This document shows positions 1 to 6,946 of a stretch of DNA of 10,399 nt, one piece after another (within the stretch, counting starts at the first letter, position 1; every line of letters begins with the position of its first letter). A program made the position numbers and the translations under genes. The stretch lies in NCBI GenBank assembly GCA_947629595.1, contig CANREI010000041.1:1-10399 (forward strand), read 5' to 3'. The notes under the pieces are model-generated. The model was given only the letters and a program-made list of their open reading frames with translations, did no database searches and was not told the DNA's origin. This stretch comes from an uncultured Alphaproteobacteria bacterium (GTDB taxonomy: Bacteria; Pseudomonadota; Alphaproteobacteria; CAAHEQ01; UBA3637).

Positions 1-887
1 TTTTCGGAAAACAGGTTGCGCACGTCCATATGATCGAACGAATCGATTTCCGGCGATTTAAACGCGGCCAAAAAAGCGGGATTTGTGTACATAATACGCT
101 GATTAACGGCATCAATCACAACCGTCGGCAACGGCGATTCTTGAAAAATATGATCATCAACCGAGGGCGCGCTGATATGCAGCGGCTCAATCAGGCCGGC
201 ATAATAGGTCATATCGTCCAAAGAAAACGGACGCTGCGACACAAACCGCGATTCGATACCGCCCGGCAGTTTAAAATGCGTTGTTCCCTGCCAATATCCT
301 TGAAAATCCGGACAATTTTCATAAACATACTTTTGTAAAGAATCGCCCAGCAATTCATTGAATTTCTTTTGAAATAAGGCGCAACAGGCCTGATTAACAT
401 AAATAAAACGCCCTTGTCCGTCCGTTAAATACACCGGATAAGCAAATGTGCTTAACACATCGGATAAAAAACCGTTTTGACGGGCCATTCCTTTATGAAC
501 GGCATATTCCGCCGTTTTATCACGGGCAATAATCAACAAATTCTTTTGCAATTTTCGAACGGATATGGCATAAACGGTTTGCGGCAATCGCACTTCCGTT
601 TCAATCGGAATACCCGAGCAAAAAGAATCGACAATTTTCTGGACGGCGGAAATATCCGAGGCATCTTTTAAAAAAGAAAACGGATTTTCTTTATCTCCGA
701 ACAGCGCCTTTCCCTTGCTGTTTCCGGCAACAACTTTATTTTTGAGCGTCCGAATTTGACGGGCATCCGTTTCGGCAGATAACAAATCTTCGTAATATTT
801 TCGTCCTTTTTTCCACAACATATTTTGTATCATAACAGGCATTTTAAAAAAAATCCACAAAAATATGTGCAAAAATTCATTTTTCAT
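1..887 (-). CDS. PAS-domain sensor protein, N-terminal part (gene runs off left edge)
   Basis: An uninterrupted minus-strand frame runs from an ATG at 887 off the window, giving about 295 residues. Residues 6-20 are short and hydrophobic (FLHIFLWIFF) and may form a membrane anchor. A degenerate PAS-like stretch (about 45-127) ends in IIARDKTAE. A clear PAS fold follows at about 141-235 (PVYLTDGQGRFIYVNQA), and a second begins near 247 (PLPTVVIDA, then RIMYTNPAFLAAF). Tandem PAS domains behind an N-terminal anchor are typical of sensor histidine kinases. In Alphaproteobacteria, CckA and DivL are built this way, but the kinase core lies outside the window, so that identity is only a possibility. 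In-frame ATGs also occur at 917, 842 and 833. None has a good Shine-Dalgarno, so the start is uncertain. The gene is divergent from accB. Confidence 0.72.
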   Translation of the reverse strand, partial: MKNEFLHIFLWIFFKMPVMIQNMLWKKGRKYYEDLLSAETDARQIRTLKNKVVAGNSKGKALFGDKENPFSFLKDASDISAVQKIVDSFCSGIPIETEVRLPQTVYAISVRKLQKNLLIIARDKTAEYAVHKGMARQNGFLSDVLSTFAYPVYLTDGQGRFIYVNQACCALFQKKFNELLGDSLQKYVYENCPDFQGYWQGTTHFKLPGGIESRFVSQRPFSLDDMTYYAGLIEPLHISAPSVDDHIFQESPLPTVVIDAVNQRIMYTNPAFLAAFKSPEIDSFDHMDVRNLFSE

Positions 888-975
888 CAGAAAAGAATTA
901 TTTTTTAATGCTTGCATTTTGAATAAAAATAAGTTAAAAAGAAAACAATTCGCATTTTAAAGAAAGGAAAGCCGA
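888..975. promoter_or_regulatory. Divergent AT-rich promoter region between PAS gene and accB
   Basis: This 88-nt, very AT-rich gap must hold promoters for both directions. For accB a plausible pair is TTGCAT at 912-917, a 17-nt spacer, and a weak TAAAAA at 935-940. For the PAS gene the minus strand shows TTGTTT (948-943), 17 nt, and TATTCA (925-920). That would place transcription start near 913 and favour the 887 start codon over the one at 917. The accB ribosome-binding site is clear (AAAGGAAA, about 963-970). The promoter hexamers are weak matches and remain tentative. Confidence 0.3.
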
Positions 976-1413
976 ATGCAAAACATCAAAAAACAAGCCA
1001 TCGAAGAATTGGCAAATTTAATGAAAACGCACAATTTGTCAGAAGTTGAATACGAAGAAAACGGTACGCGTATTCGCGTGGTTGCCCAAAAAGAAGGACC
1101 CGTTGCGCCTGTTGCACCGATTGTCGCGCCTGCACCGACGGCCCCCGTCGAACCGGCACCGGCAACGCCTCAAAAAGCGGAAAATAATTTGGTTTCTCCC
1201 ATGGTCGGCATTGTTTATTTATCAAAAGCGCCGAATGAACCGCCGTTCGTTAAAGTCGGCGATATTGTTCAAGAAGGCGATACCGTTTGTTTGATTGAAG
1301 CCATGAAAACTTTTAATCCGATTAAAGCAACAAAATCCGGCAAAATCAGTGCCGTTTTGGTCGAATCGGGAAGTCCCGTGGAATATAATCAACCCTTATT
1401 TGCATTGGAATAA
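976..1413 (+). CDS. accB: Biotin carboxyl carrier protein of acetyl-CoA carboxylase
   Basis: This 145-aa protein carries the biotin that moves carboxyl groups from biotin carboxylase to the carboxyltransferase of acetyl-CoA carboxylase, the committed step of fatty acid synthesis in the cytoplasm. It has an N-terminal helical segment (1-41), a Pro/Ala-rich flexible linker (about 42-67) and a biotinyl domain (about 68-145). The biotin attachment motif EAMKT places the modified lysine at K111. The T after the lysine is the form I know from Alphaproteobacteria; E. coli has M. The 'thumb' insertion characteristic of bacterial AccB is present around residues 82-93. Length matches the family (E. coli 156 aa). 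The start has a good AAAGGAAA ribosome-binding site. The stop is followed 3 nt later by accC, so the two are translationally linked. Confidence 0.96.
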   Translation: MQNIKKQAIEELANLMKTHNLSEVEYEENGTRIRVVAQKEGPVAPVAPIVAPAPTAPVEPAPATPQKAENNLVSPMVGIVYLSKAPNEPPFVKVGDIVQEGDTVCLIEAMKTFNPIKATKSGKISAVLVESGSPVEYNQPLFALE

Positions 1414-1416
1414 CAA

Positions 1417-2778
1417 ATGTTTGAAAAAGTTTTAATTGCCAATCGGGGCGAAATAGCGTTACGCATTCACAGAGCCTGTCGCGAAATGGGAATCAAAACG
1501 GTTGCCGTTCATTCAACCGTCGATGCCGATGCCATGCACGTCAAACTGGCCGATGAAGCGGTTTGCATCGGTCCCGCGCCGGCAAAAGATTCTTACTTAA
1601 ACAAAGCCGCCATTATTTCCGCCGCCATGGTAACGGGCGCCGATGCCATTCATCCGGGATACGGATTTTTGTCGGAAAACGCCGACTTTGCCGATATGGT
1701 TGAAGCACACGGTATGGTATTTATCGGGCCGAAGCCGGAAATGATTCGTCTGATGGGCGACAAAGTAACGGCCAAAAAAGCAGCCATCGACTCCGGATTA
1801 CCCGTTGTTCCCGGTTCCGACGGTGATGTTAAAACCGTTGACGAAGCGTTAATGTGGGGCGAAAAAATCGGCTATCCCGTTATTGTTAAAGCAGCAGCCG
1901 GCGGCGGCGGAAAAGGAATGAAAGTCGCCAATAATGCCTCGGAAATGGCAGATGCGTTTACATTGGCCAAAAATGAGGCACGCAACTCTTTTTCAAGCGA
2001 TGTGGTTTATATTGAAAAATATTTGCAAACCCCGCGTCATATTGAAGTGCAAATTTTGGCCGATAATTACGGAAACGTGGTCTATTTGGGCGAACGTGAC
2101 TGTTCTTTGCAACGGAATCACCAAAAAGTGCTGGAAGAAACGCCCTCACCCGCCTTAAACGCCTTTGAGCGCGAAAAAATCGGCACTATTGCCGCCAACG
2201 CCATGAAAAAACTCGGCTATACCAATGTGGGCACCATTGAGTTTTTATATGAAAACGGGCAATTTTACTTTTTGGAAATGAATACGCGCGTTCAAGTGGA
2301 ACATCCCATATCGGAAATGATTACGGGCGTTGATATCGTGCGGGATCAAATTCGCATTTCCGCCGGCGCACCGCTCGGTTACACGCAATCGGAAATACAA
2401 TTTTCGGGGCATGCCATCGAATGCCGAATCAATGCCGAAAATCCGAAAACGTTTATTCCCTGTCCGGGTCAAATCGGTGCCTGGCACACGCCCGGGGGAT
2501 TAGACGTTCGGGTTGATTCGGGCATGTATGCCGGTTATAAAGTGCCGCCCTGTTATGACAGTATGGTTGCCAAACTCATTGTACACGGGCGAACACGCAA
2601 CGGCGCTTTAATGCGCTTGCGTCGGGCATTGGAGGAGTTTGTGATTGAAGGCATATCCACTACCATTCCGCTGCATCAGAAAATTATTACCGATGCCGAA
2701 TTTATTGACGGACAGTATAATATTCACTGGTTGGAAAAGTTTATTCAAAATCATCGTGATGAAATAGAAGAATCATAA
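1417..2778 (+). CDS. accC: Biotin carboxylase subunit of acetyl-CoA carboxylase
   Basis: A full-length 453-aa ATP-grasp enzyme that carboxylates AccB-bound biotin using bicarbonate and ATP (E. coli 449 aa). It opens with the family hallmark KVLIANRGEIALRI (residues 4-17). The glycine-rich ATP loop GGGGKGM lies at 162-168. Residues matching the E. coli active site are present: K116, K158, H208, K237, E275, E287, R291, E295 and R337, with the NTRVQVEH motif at 289-296. Nothing is missing or truncated. It sits 3 nt behind accB and 12 nt ahead of the hydrogenase, so it is the middle gene of a three-gene transcript. No strong ribosome-binding site separates it from accB, consistent with translational coupling. 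Confidence 0.97.
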   Translation: MFEKVLIANRGEIALRIHRACREMGIKTVAVHSTVDADAMHVKLADEAVCIGPAPAKDSYLNKAAIISAAMVTGADAIHPGYGFLSENADFADMVEAHGMVFIGPKPEMIRLMGDKVTAKKAAIDSGLPVVPGSDGDVKTVDEALMWGEKIGYPVIVKAAAGGGGKGMKVANNASEMADAFTLAKNEARNSFSSDVVYIEKYLQTPRHIEVQILADNYGNVVYLGERDCSLQRNHQKVLEETPSPALNAFEREKIGTIAANAMKKLGYTNVGTIEFLYENGQFYFLEMNTRVQVEHPISEMITGVDIVRDQIRISAGAPLGYTQSEIQFSGHAIECRINAENPKTFIPCPGQIGAWHTPGGLDVRVDSGMYAGYKVPPCYDSMVAKLIVHGRTRNGALMRLRRALEEFVIEGISTTIPLHQKIITDAEFIDGQYNIHWLEKFIQNHRDEIEES

Positions 2779-2790
2779 GGAGAAAACAAT

Positions 2791-4224
2791 ATGGCACGAC
2801 AAAATTACGCCGCGCAAAACGAACACGAATCGCTTGTAACCGTTATCAAAGCTTTTTTATCAGATCAGTTTATTGAAAATGTTGCAAAGGCCGTTCAACA
2901 AACCCCGACTCCCGATTCGGAACAAATCAAGCTCACGAAAGAGCAATGCGTATCCGCCTTTAAAGATCGGTTAATTGCCGATATGGGCTTTATGGTCAAC
3001 GAAACGGATAAAAAAGACACGGCCTCTTATGCCAAAGAAGCTTTGGAGCGAAAAGAGCTGCATATGCCCGCGCTCAGCATTTCCTGCGGAACCTGCAATA
3101 AATGTGCGCATAACGAGTTTGTGGTAACCGATCAATGTCAAGGGTGTTTGGCGCGTCCCTGTACGAATTGTCCGTTCGGCGCCATTGAGTTTATTAACGG
3201 AAAATCGCATATTAACAAAGAAAAGTGCAAACGGTGCGGTATTTGTGCCAAATCGTGTCCGTACGGCGCCATTATTAAGCGCACAATGCCCTGTGCGGCG
3301 GTTTGTCCGGTTGATGCCGTTGAAAAAACGCAAAGCGGGTGTGCTAATATCAATGAAGAAAAATGCATTTCCTGCGGGCAATGTGCGGCCGCTTGTCCGT
3401 TCGGCGCCATTATGGCACGCAGTGAAATTATTGATGTTTTAAAAGCCATTAAAGCAGGCAAAAAAGTGATAGCCATGCCGGCACCCGCCATTATGGGACA
3501 ATTCGGAATGGCCTCGATTGCGCAAATTTTATCGGCGTTTTTGAAAGCCGGCTTTACCGATGCCATTGAAGTGGCTGTCGGGGCCGATATTACCACGCGA
3601 AACGAAGCGGTGGAGTTAGCCGAACGCATGGAAAACGGTGCGCCTTTTATGACAACGTCTTGTTGTCCGGCTTATTATAATGCCGTTCGCAAGCACATTC
3701 CCGAAATGCAAGAGTTTGTTTCGCACACCTTAACGCCCATGCAATATACGGCGCGCTTGTTAAAGAAACGCGATCCCGAGTGTGTAACGGTTTTCATCGG
3801 CCCCTGCATGGCCAAGCGCGTGGAAGGGTTTCATGATGAATATACCGATTTTGTTTTGAATAACAAAGAAGCGGAAGCGCTTTTTGAAGTGTTGAATATT
3901 GTTCCGAAAGAGTTACCGGAAGAAAAACAAGATGACAATGCCTCAAAGCAAGGACGCGGCTTTGCGTTAACGGGCGGTGTGGCAGAAGCCGTTGTGTCAT
4001 TGAAAACGTGCGAAGTTTGTCCGGTTGCCGTTAACGGATTAAATAAAGACTCGGTGCGTCAGCTGAAAATGTATGCCAAAAATCGAAAGGCAGACGGTAA
4101 TTTGGTTGAAGTAATGGCCTGCACGGGGGGGTGTGTCGGCGGTCCCGGCGTAGCGGCTCCTATTAAAAACGCCATGAAAGAAATTAAAGACCGAATGGCA
4201 AAAAGCGAAGATTTAAAATTGTAA
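2791..4224 (+). CDS. [FeFe] hydrogenase, group B-like, with multiple [4Fe-4S] clusters
   Basis: A 477-aa protein predicted to interconvert H2 and protons/electrons in the cytoplasm; there is no signal peptide. Residues 99-127 hold a Cys-rich motif (C99, C102, C105, C116, C119, C124, C127). Two ferredoxin-type motifs follow, KCKRCGICAKSCP (145-157) and KCISCGQCAAACP (191-203), with extra cysteines C168/C172 between them. The H-cluster domain has all three signatures: TSCCPAY (289-295), GPCMAKRVE (337-345) and MACTGGCVGGPG (442-453). Predicted H-cluster ligands are C292, C339, C444 and C448, with C291 as the proton-relay cysteine. GPC instead of MPC, AY instead of GW, and the overall length point to group B rather than the classical group A enzymes; this is from memory of the family. 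The RBS is AAGGAG. No HydE/F/G maturases are in view, and they would be needed elsewhere. It shares a transcript with accBC. Confidence 0.9.
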   Translation: MARQNYAAQNEHESLVTVIKAFLSDQFIENVAKAVQQTPTPDSEQIKLTKEQCVSAFKDRLIADMGFMVNETDKKDTASYAKEALERKELHMPALSISCGTCNKCAHNEFVVTDQCQGCLARPCTNCPFGAIEFINGKSHINKEKCKRCGICAKSCPYGAIIKRTMPCAAVCPVDAVEKTQSGCANINEEKCISCGQCAAACPFGAIMARSEIIDVLKAIKAGKKVIAMPAPAIMGQFGMASIAQILSAFLKAGFTDAIEVAVGADITTRNEAVELAERMENGAPFMTTSCCPAYYNAVRKHIPEMQEFVSHTLTPMQYTARLLKKRDPECVTVFIGPCMAKRVEGFHDEYTDFVLNNKEAEALFEVLNIVPKELPEEKQDDNASKQGRGFALTGGVAEAVVSLKTCEVCPVAVNGLNKDSVRQLKMYAKNRKADGNLVEVMACTGGCVGGPGVAAPIKNAMKEIKDRMAKSEDLKL

Positions 4225-4230
4225 ACAATT

Positions 4231-4262
4231 GCCCGCTTTTTGAAAACAAAGGCGGGCTTTTT
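4231..4262 (+). terminator. Intrinsic terminator after the accBC-hydrogenase operon
   Basis: GCCCGC (4231-4236) pairs with GCGGGC (4252-4257) and is followed by five T residues (4258-4262). The hairpin begins 7 nt after the hydrogenase stop codon. It lies only 20 nt before the ettA start, so it may also act as an attenuator for that gene. Confidence 0.85.
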
Positions 4263-4282
4263 CATCCAAAGGGAAAAAGAAA

Positions 4283-5959
4283 ATGGCATCGTATCAATAT
4301 ATTTATGTGATGAAAGATTTGTGTAAAACTTTTCCGGGCGGCAAAGAGGTTTTAAAGCATATTTGGCTTTCTTTTTTCCCGGGCGCCAAAATCGGCGTTA
4401 TCGGGCCGAACGGTGCCGGAAAATCAACGCTTATGAAAATTATGGCCGGTCTTGATGAAGATTTTTCGGGCGAAGCCTTTGCCGCAGAGGGAGTTAAAGT
4501 CGGTTATTTACCGCAAGAACCGCAACTTGATCCCGATAAAAACGTTATGGAAAATATTATGGACGGCGTGGGTCCCGTGCGCGATTTGATGAAGCGGTTT
4601 GAAGAAGTGAATATGAAGTTTGCCGATCCCGATGCCGATATGGAGGCTCTTTTAGCCGAACAAGCGGAATTGCAGGAAAAAATTGATGCGTGCAACGGGT
4701 GGGAAATTGAACGAACGGTTGAAATTGCCATGGATGCGTTACGCTGTCCGCCGGCCGAAGCCGATGTGACGAAACTGTCGGGCGGAGAAAAACGACGCGT
4801 GGCTTTATGTCGGCTGTTATTATCCAAGCCCGATATGTTGTTGCTTGATGAGCCGACCAATCATTTAGATGCCGAATCGGTTGCGTGGTTACAAATTTTC
4901 TTGAAAAATTATGAAGGAACGGTTGTTATGGTCACGCACGACAGATATTTTCTTGATAACGTGACCGGCTGGATTTTGGAAATGGATCGCGGCGAAGGGA
5001 TTCCTTTCGAAGGCAATTATACAAGCTGGTTAGAGCAGAAAGAAAAGCGTTTGGCGCAAGAACAAACGGCAGAAAGCAATCGGCAAAAAACATTAAAAGA
5101 AGAGCTGGAATGGGTACGTCAATCGCCGAAAGCCCGACAAGCAAAATCGAAAGCGCGCATCACGGCTTATGAAGAATTGTTGAAAAAATCAACGGAAAAA
5201 GTGCCCGATGTGGCGCAAATTGTCATTCCGGCCGGGCCGCGATTGGGGCAAACGGTTTTAGAAGCCGATTCGCTTTCCAAAGCCTTCGGCGATAAGCTTT
5301 TGTTCGAAAATTTATCCTTTCATTTGCCCGCCGGCGGGATTGTGGGTATTATCGGGCCGAACGGTGCCGGTAAAACAACGCTTCTGAAAATTATTACAGG
5401 TGCCGAAAAGCCGGACAGCGGCAGTTTTCGTTTGGGCGAAACGGTGCAACTCGGCTATGTGGATCAATCCCGCGATGCGTTGGATAACAACAAAACCGTT
5501 TGGCAGGAAATATCGGGCGGACAAGATATATTAACGCTCGGCAAACGGGAAATTAACTCGCGGGCTTATGCCGCTCAATTTAATTTCAAAGGCCCCGATC
5601 AGCAAAAAAAGGTGGGTATGTTGTCGGGCGGTGAACGCAACCGGGTTCATCTGGCAAAAATGTTAAAATCGGGCGCCAATGTTCTGTTGCTTGATGAGCC
5701 GACAAACGATTTGGATGTTGATACCTTACGCGCCTTGGAAGAAGCGTTAATGGATTTTCCGGGCTGTGCCGTTATTACCTCGCACGATCGCTGGTTTTTA
5801 GATCGCTTGGCAACGCATATTTTAGCCTTTGAGGGCAACAGTCAAGTGGTGTTTTTTGAAGGCAACTATGCCGAATACGAGCAAGATAAAAAGCGTCGTT
5901 TGGGTGTTGATGCCGATCAACCGCATCGCATTAAATATAAGCCCGTTAGCCGCTCTTAA
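4283..5959 (+). CDS. ettA: Energy-dependent translational throttle protein EttA (ABC-F ATPase)
   Basis: This 558-aa soluble ABC-F protein (E. coli EttA 555 aa) binds the ribosomal E site and couples entry into elongation to the ATP/ADP ratio. It has two ABC cassettes and no membrane segments. Cassette 1 has Walker A GPNGAGKST (41-49), signature LSGGE (165-169), Walker B LLLDE (186-190) and H-switch H219. Cassette 2 has GPNGAGKTT (358-366), LSGGE (447-451), LLLDE (468-472) and H501. Between them is the P-site tRNA-interacting linker with the EttA-typical ELEWVRQSPKARQAKSKAR (274-292). The run GWILEMDRGEGIPFEGNY and the C-terminal RIKYK match EttA rather than Uup or YheS. The start has an AAAGGGA ribosome-binding site (4268-4274). 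It directly follows a terminator, so it needs its own promoter inside the hydrogenase gene or read-through. Confidence 0.97.
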   Translation: MASYQYIYVMKDLCKTFPGGKEVLKHIWLSFFPGAKIGVIGPNGAGKSTLMKIMAGLDEDFSGEAFAAEGVKVGYLPQEPQLDPDKNVMENIMDGVGPVRDLMKRFEEVNMKFADPDADMEALLAEQAELQEKIDACNGWEIERTVEIAMDALRCPPAEADVTKLSGGEKRRVALCRLLLSKPDMLLLDEPTNHLDAESVAWLQIFLKNYEGTVVMVTHDRYFLDNVTGWILEMDRGEGIPFEGNYTSWLEQKEKRLAQEQTAESNRQKTLKEELEWVRQSPKARQAKSKARITAYEELLKKSTEKVPDVAQIVIPAGPRLGQTVLEADSLSKAFGDKLLFENLSFHLPAGGIVGIIGPNGAGKTTLLKIITGAEKPDSGSFRLGETVQLGYVDQSRDALDNNKTVWQEISGGQDILTLGKREINSRAYAAQFNFKGPDQQKKVGMLSGGERNRVHLAKMLKSGANVLLLDEPTNDLDVDTLRALEEALMDFPGCAVITSHDRWFLDRLATHILAFEGNSQVVFFEGNYAEYEQDKKRRLGVDADQPHRIKYKPVSRS

Positions 5960-5990
5960 TGAAGAAAAACAGGCCTGTTTCACCAATTTT

Positions 5991-6041
5991 ACATCAGTTT
6001 TTTGATGACAAATCAGCGTGATGTATCATCAAGCGCTTTTT
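5991..6041 (+). terminator. Possible weak terminator / alternating hairpins after ettA
   Basis: Short complementary words repeat here: CATCA at 5992-5996, TGATG at 6003-6007, TGATG at 6019-6023 and CATCA at 6027-6031. Either the first two or the last two can pair. The second hairpin is followed by AGCGC and a T-run (6037-6041). The stems are only 5 bp, so this is a weak candidate for the ettA terminator. No better one exists before the next gene. Confidence 0.3.
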
Positions 6042-6097
6042 ACATTGATTTTATCTGTTTTTATAAAAAACTCAATCACTTATCATTATAAAAAAAC

Positions 6098-6125
6098 GTT
6101 GCATTAAACGTACGATTTTTGCAAC
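6098..6125 (+). promoter_or_regulatory. Upstream palindromic element, copy A (before pilin-like gene 1)
   Basis: Outer arms GTTGCA and TGCAAC flank a central CGTACG palindrome. The element is followed by ACAC and an eight-T run. The 3' half, starting at CGTACG, is identical to copy B (6947-6973) and to the edge-truncated copy C (10383-10399, minus strand). In this copy the left half reads TTGCATTAAA, the same as the left part of the promoter elements at 7091-7105 and 10251-10264, so the upstream and promoter elements appear related. Its GTAC core is 152 nt before the GTAC core of promoter A. Function is unknown; an operator is inferred. Confidence 0.6.
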
Positions 6126-6127
6126 AC

Positions 6128-6190
6128 TTTTTTTTAATTTTTTTATCTTTTTTGCATTTTTTTTGTTTTTCCCATACTTTTTTGATTTTT
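6128..6190 (+). other. Phased T-tract DNA (predicted intrinsic bend)
   Basis: Runs of five to eight T residues are centred near 6131, 6141, 6150, 6160, 6168, 6180 and 6188. The first four are spaced 9.5-10 bp apart, which is the helical repeat and the known requirement for sequence-directed curvature. The tract lies between the upstream palindrome and the promoter of pilin-like gene 1. Similar but less regular T/A tracts occupy the same place in copies B and C. The rest of 5960-6240 has no coding potential that I can see. Confidence 0.5.
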
Positions 6191-6250
6191 ATTAAGTTTT
6201 TCGGCTTTCTGTGAAACCCTCGTTTTTAAGGAAAGTTATCGAAAAAAACG

Positions 6251-6279
6251 GTGAATTAAAGGTACCTTTATTTTATACT
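6251..6279 (+). promoter_or_regulatory. Promoter A of pilin-like gene 1 with palindromic spacer
   Basis: By alignment with promoters B and C, the -35 position is GTGAAT (6251-6256, poor), the spacer is 17 nt, and the -10 is TATACT (6274-6279, good). The spacer contains a perfect 14-nt palindrome, TAAAGGTACCTTTA (6257-6270). It sits between the hexamers where a bound regulator would block or remodel RNA polymerase. Transcription should start near 6286, giving a leader of about 107 nt. Confidence 0.55.
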
Positions 6280-6285
6280 GATTTG

Positions 6286-6304
6286 TGAGAGAAGGTTTCT
6301 CTCA
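6286..6304 (+). promoter_or_regulatory. 5'-terminal mRNA hairpin in the leader of pilin-like gene 1
   Basis: TGAGAGAA (6286-6293) pairs perfectly with TTCTCTCA (6297-6304) around a GGT loop. The stem coincides with the predicted transcription start. A hairpin at the extreme 5' end is a known way to protect an mRNA from 5'-end-dependent decay. A second small hairpin (AGGCA 6316-6320 with TGCCT 6325-6329) follows. The gene's own Shine-Dalgarno (AAAGGA, about 6380-6385) stays free. Confidence 0.4.
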
Positions 6305-6392
6305 ACAAGAAAAAGAGGCAATAATGCCTTAAAAATAAACGTTTTTTCAGGCTCAGGGAGTTTGAAAAACAACTAAATGAAAGGAAAACAAA

Positions 6393-6818
6393 ATGAAAAA
6401 AACAAACGAATCCGGTCGGTCAATGGTTGAAATGCTCGGCGTTTTGGCTATTATCGGCGTTTTATCCATCGGCGGCATTGCCGGATATTCCATGGCTATG
6501 AACCGTTATCGGGCAAACGAAGCATTAGATGCGGCAACCAAATACGCCGTTATTTTATATGCCGGAAAGCAAACGGCGCAAGCAACCGGCGCAACATCTT
6601 ATACGCCGGTAAGTTTTGCAGATGCCTTAGGTTCCACAACAAATCCCGGCGGAGCAACCATTACCACACCACAGGAATCGGCAATAACCGATACGGGTGT
6701 TGAATTAGAAATTGATTTTGGTGATTCCACTAATGTTTGCAAAGCAGCAGTCAGCATTTTGGGTACTACCGATAGCTGTGAAGGTGGTTCATTAACTTAC
6801 ACATTCAAACAAAGCTAA
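6393..6818 (+). CDS. Small type IV pilin-like protein (class III prepilin signal)
   Basis: A 141-aa protein with a short charged leader (MKKTNESG), a predicted prepilin peptidase cut after G8, and mature start RSMVE with the conserved glutamate at +5 (E13). A hydrophobic helix follows (14-32, MLGVLAIIGVLSIGGIAGY). This is the type IV pilin/type II secretion pseudopilin layout, in which the helix packs in the fibre core. Arginine at +1 is unusual; phenylalanine or methionine is normal. The globular part (about 60-141) is Thr/Ala/Gly rich with one cysteine pair (C116, C129), reminiscent of a pilin C-terminal disulfide loop. The N-terminal segment is shared with the two larger proteins at 7144 and 8539. 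It is probably a structural subunit of the same fibre. No assembly ATPase, prepilin peptidase or secretin gene is in view, so the machinery must be elsewhere. Confidence 0.85.
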   Translation: MKKTNESGRSMVEMLGVLAIIGVLSIGGIAGYSMAMNRYRANEALDAATKYAVILYAGKQTAQATGATSYTPVSFADALGSTTNPGGATITTPQESAITDTGVELEIDFGDSTNVCKAAVSILGTTDSCEGGSLTYTFKQS

Positions 6819-6826
6819 CCTCTTTA

Positions 6827-6859
6827 TTTGCTTTAAAAAGAGCGTCTTTTTAAGGCAAA
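6827..6859 (+). terminator. Long AT-rich hairpin immediately after pilin-like gene 1
   Basis: A 15-bp stem (6827-6841 with 6845-6859, one G-T pair) closes on a GCG loop, starting 8 nt after the stop codon. No T-run follows directly, so it may protect the 3' end or assist the GC-richer terminator hairpin that begins 2 nt later. Confidence 0.5.
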
Positions 6860-6860
6860 G

Positions 6861-6914
6861 AACGGCGGGCAGAACGGTTTTTCTTGAGTTTCCGCTTCTG
6901 CCCGTTGTTTTTTT
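6861..6914 (+). terminator. Intrinsic terminator of pilin-like gene 1
   Basis: CGGGCAGAA (6866-6874) pairs perfectly with TTCTGCCCG (6896-6904). The stem can be extended inward by CGG/CCG, and the right arm is followed by TTG and seven T residues (6908-6914). This is a strong rho-independent terminator, so pilin-like gene 1 is probably monocistronic. Confidence 0.85.
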
Positions 6915-6946
6915 ATAAAGTGATTGAAATATAAACAAAATGTTGC

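Noticed and set aside
3138..3629. 163-aa open frame on the minus strand inside the hydrogenase gene
   Set aside because: It is the antisense shadow of conserved Fe-S and H-cluster coding sequence and has no domain signal of its own.
4217..4230. Inverted repeat AATTGT-AA-ACAATT over the hydrogenase stop codon
   Set aside because: The loop of two bases cannot form a hairpin, and the site is not repeated elsewhere in the window. Chance is likely in AT-rich sequence.
5967..5980. Perfect palindrome AAACAGGCCTGTTT just after ettA
   Set aside because: It could form only a 5-bp hairpin with no T-run, and there is no second copy to suggest an operator.
6324..6332. Two-codon upstream reading frame (ATG CCT TAA) in the leader of pilin-like gene 1, with a GAGG before it
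   Set aside because: Too short to support from sequence alone; the ATG and GAGG fall in a small hairpin. Only ribosome profiling could show use.
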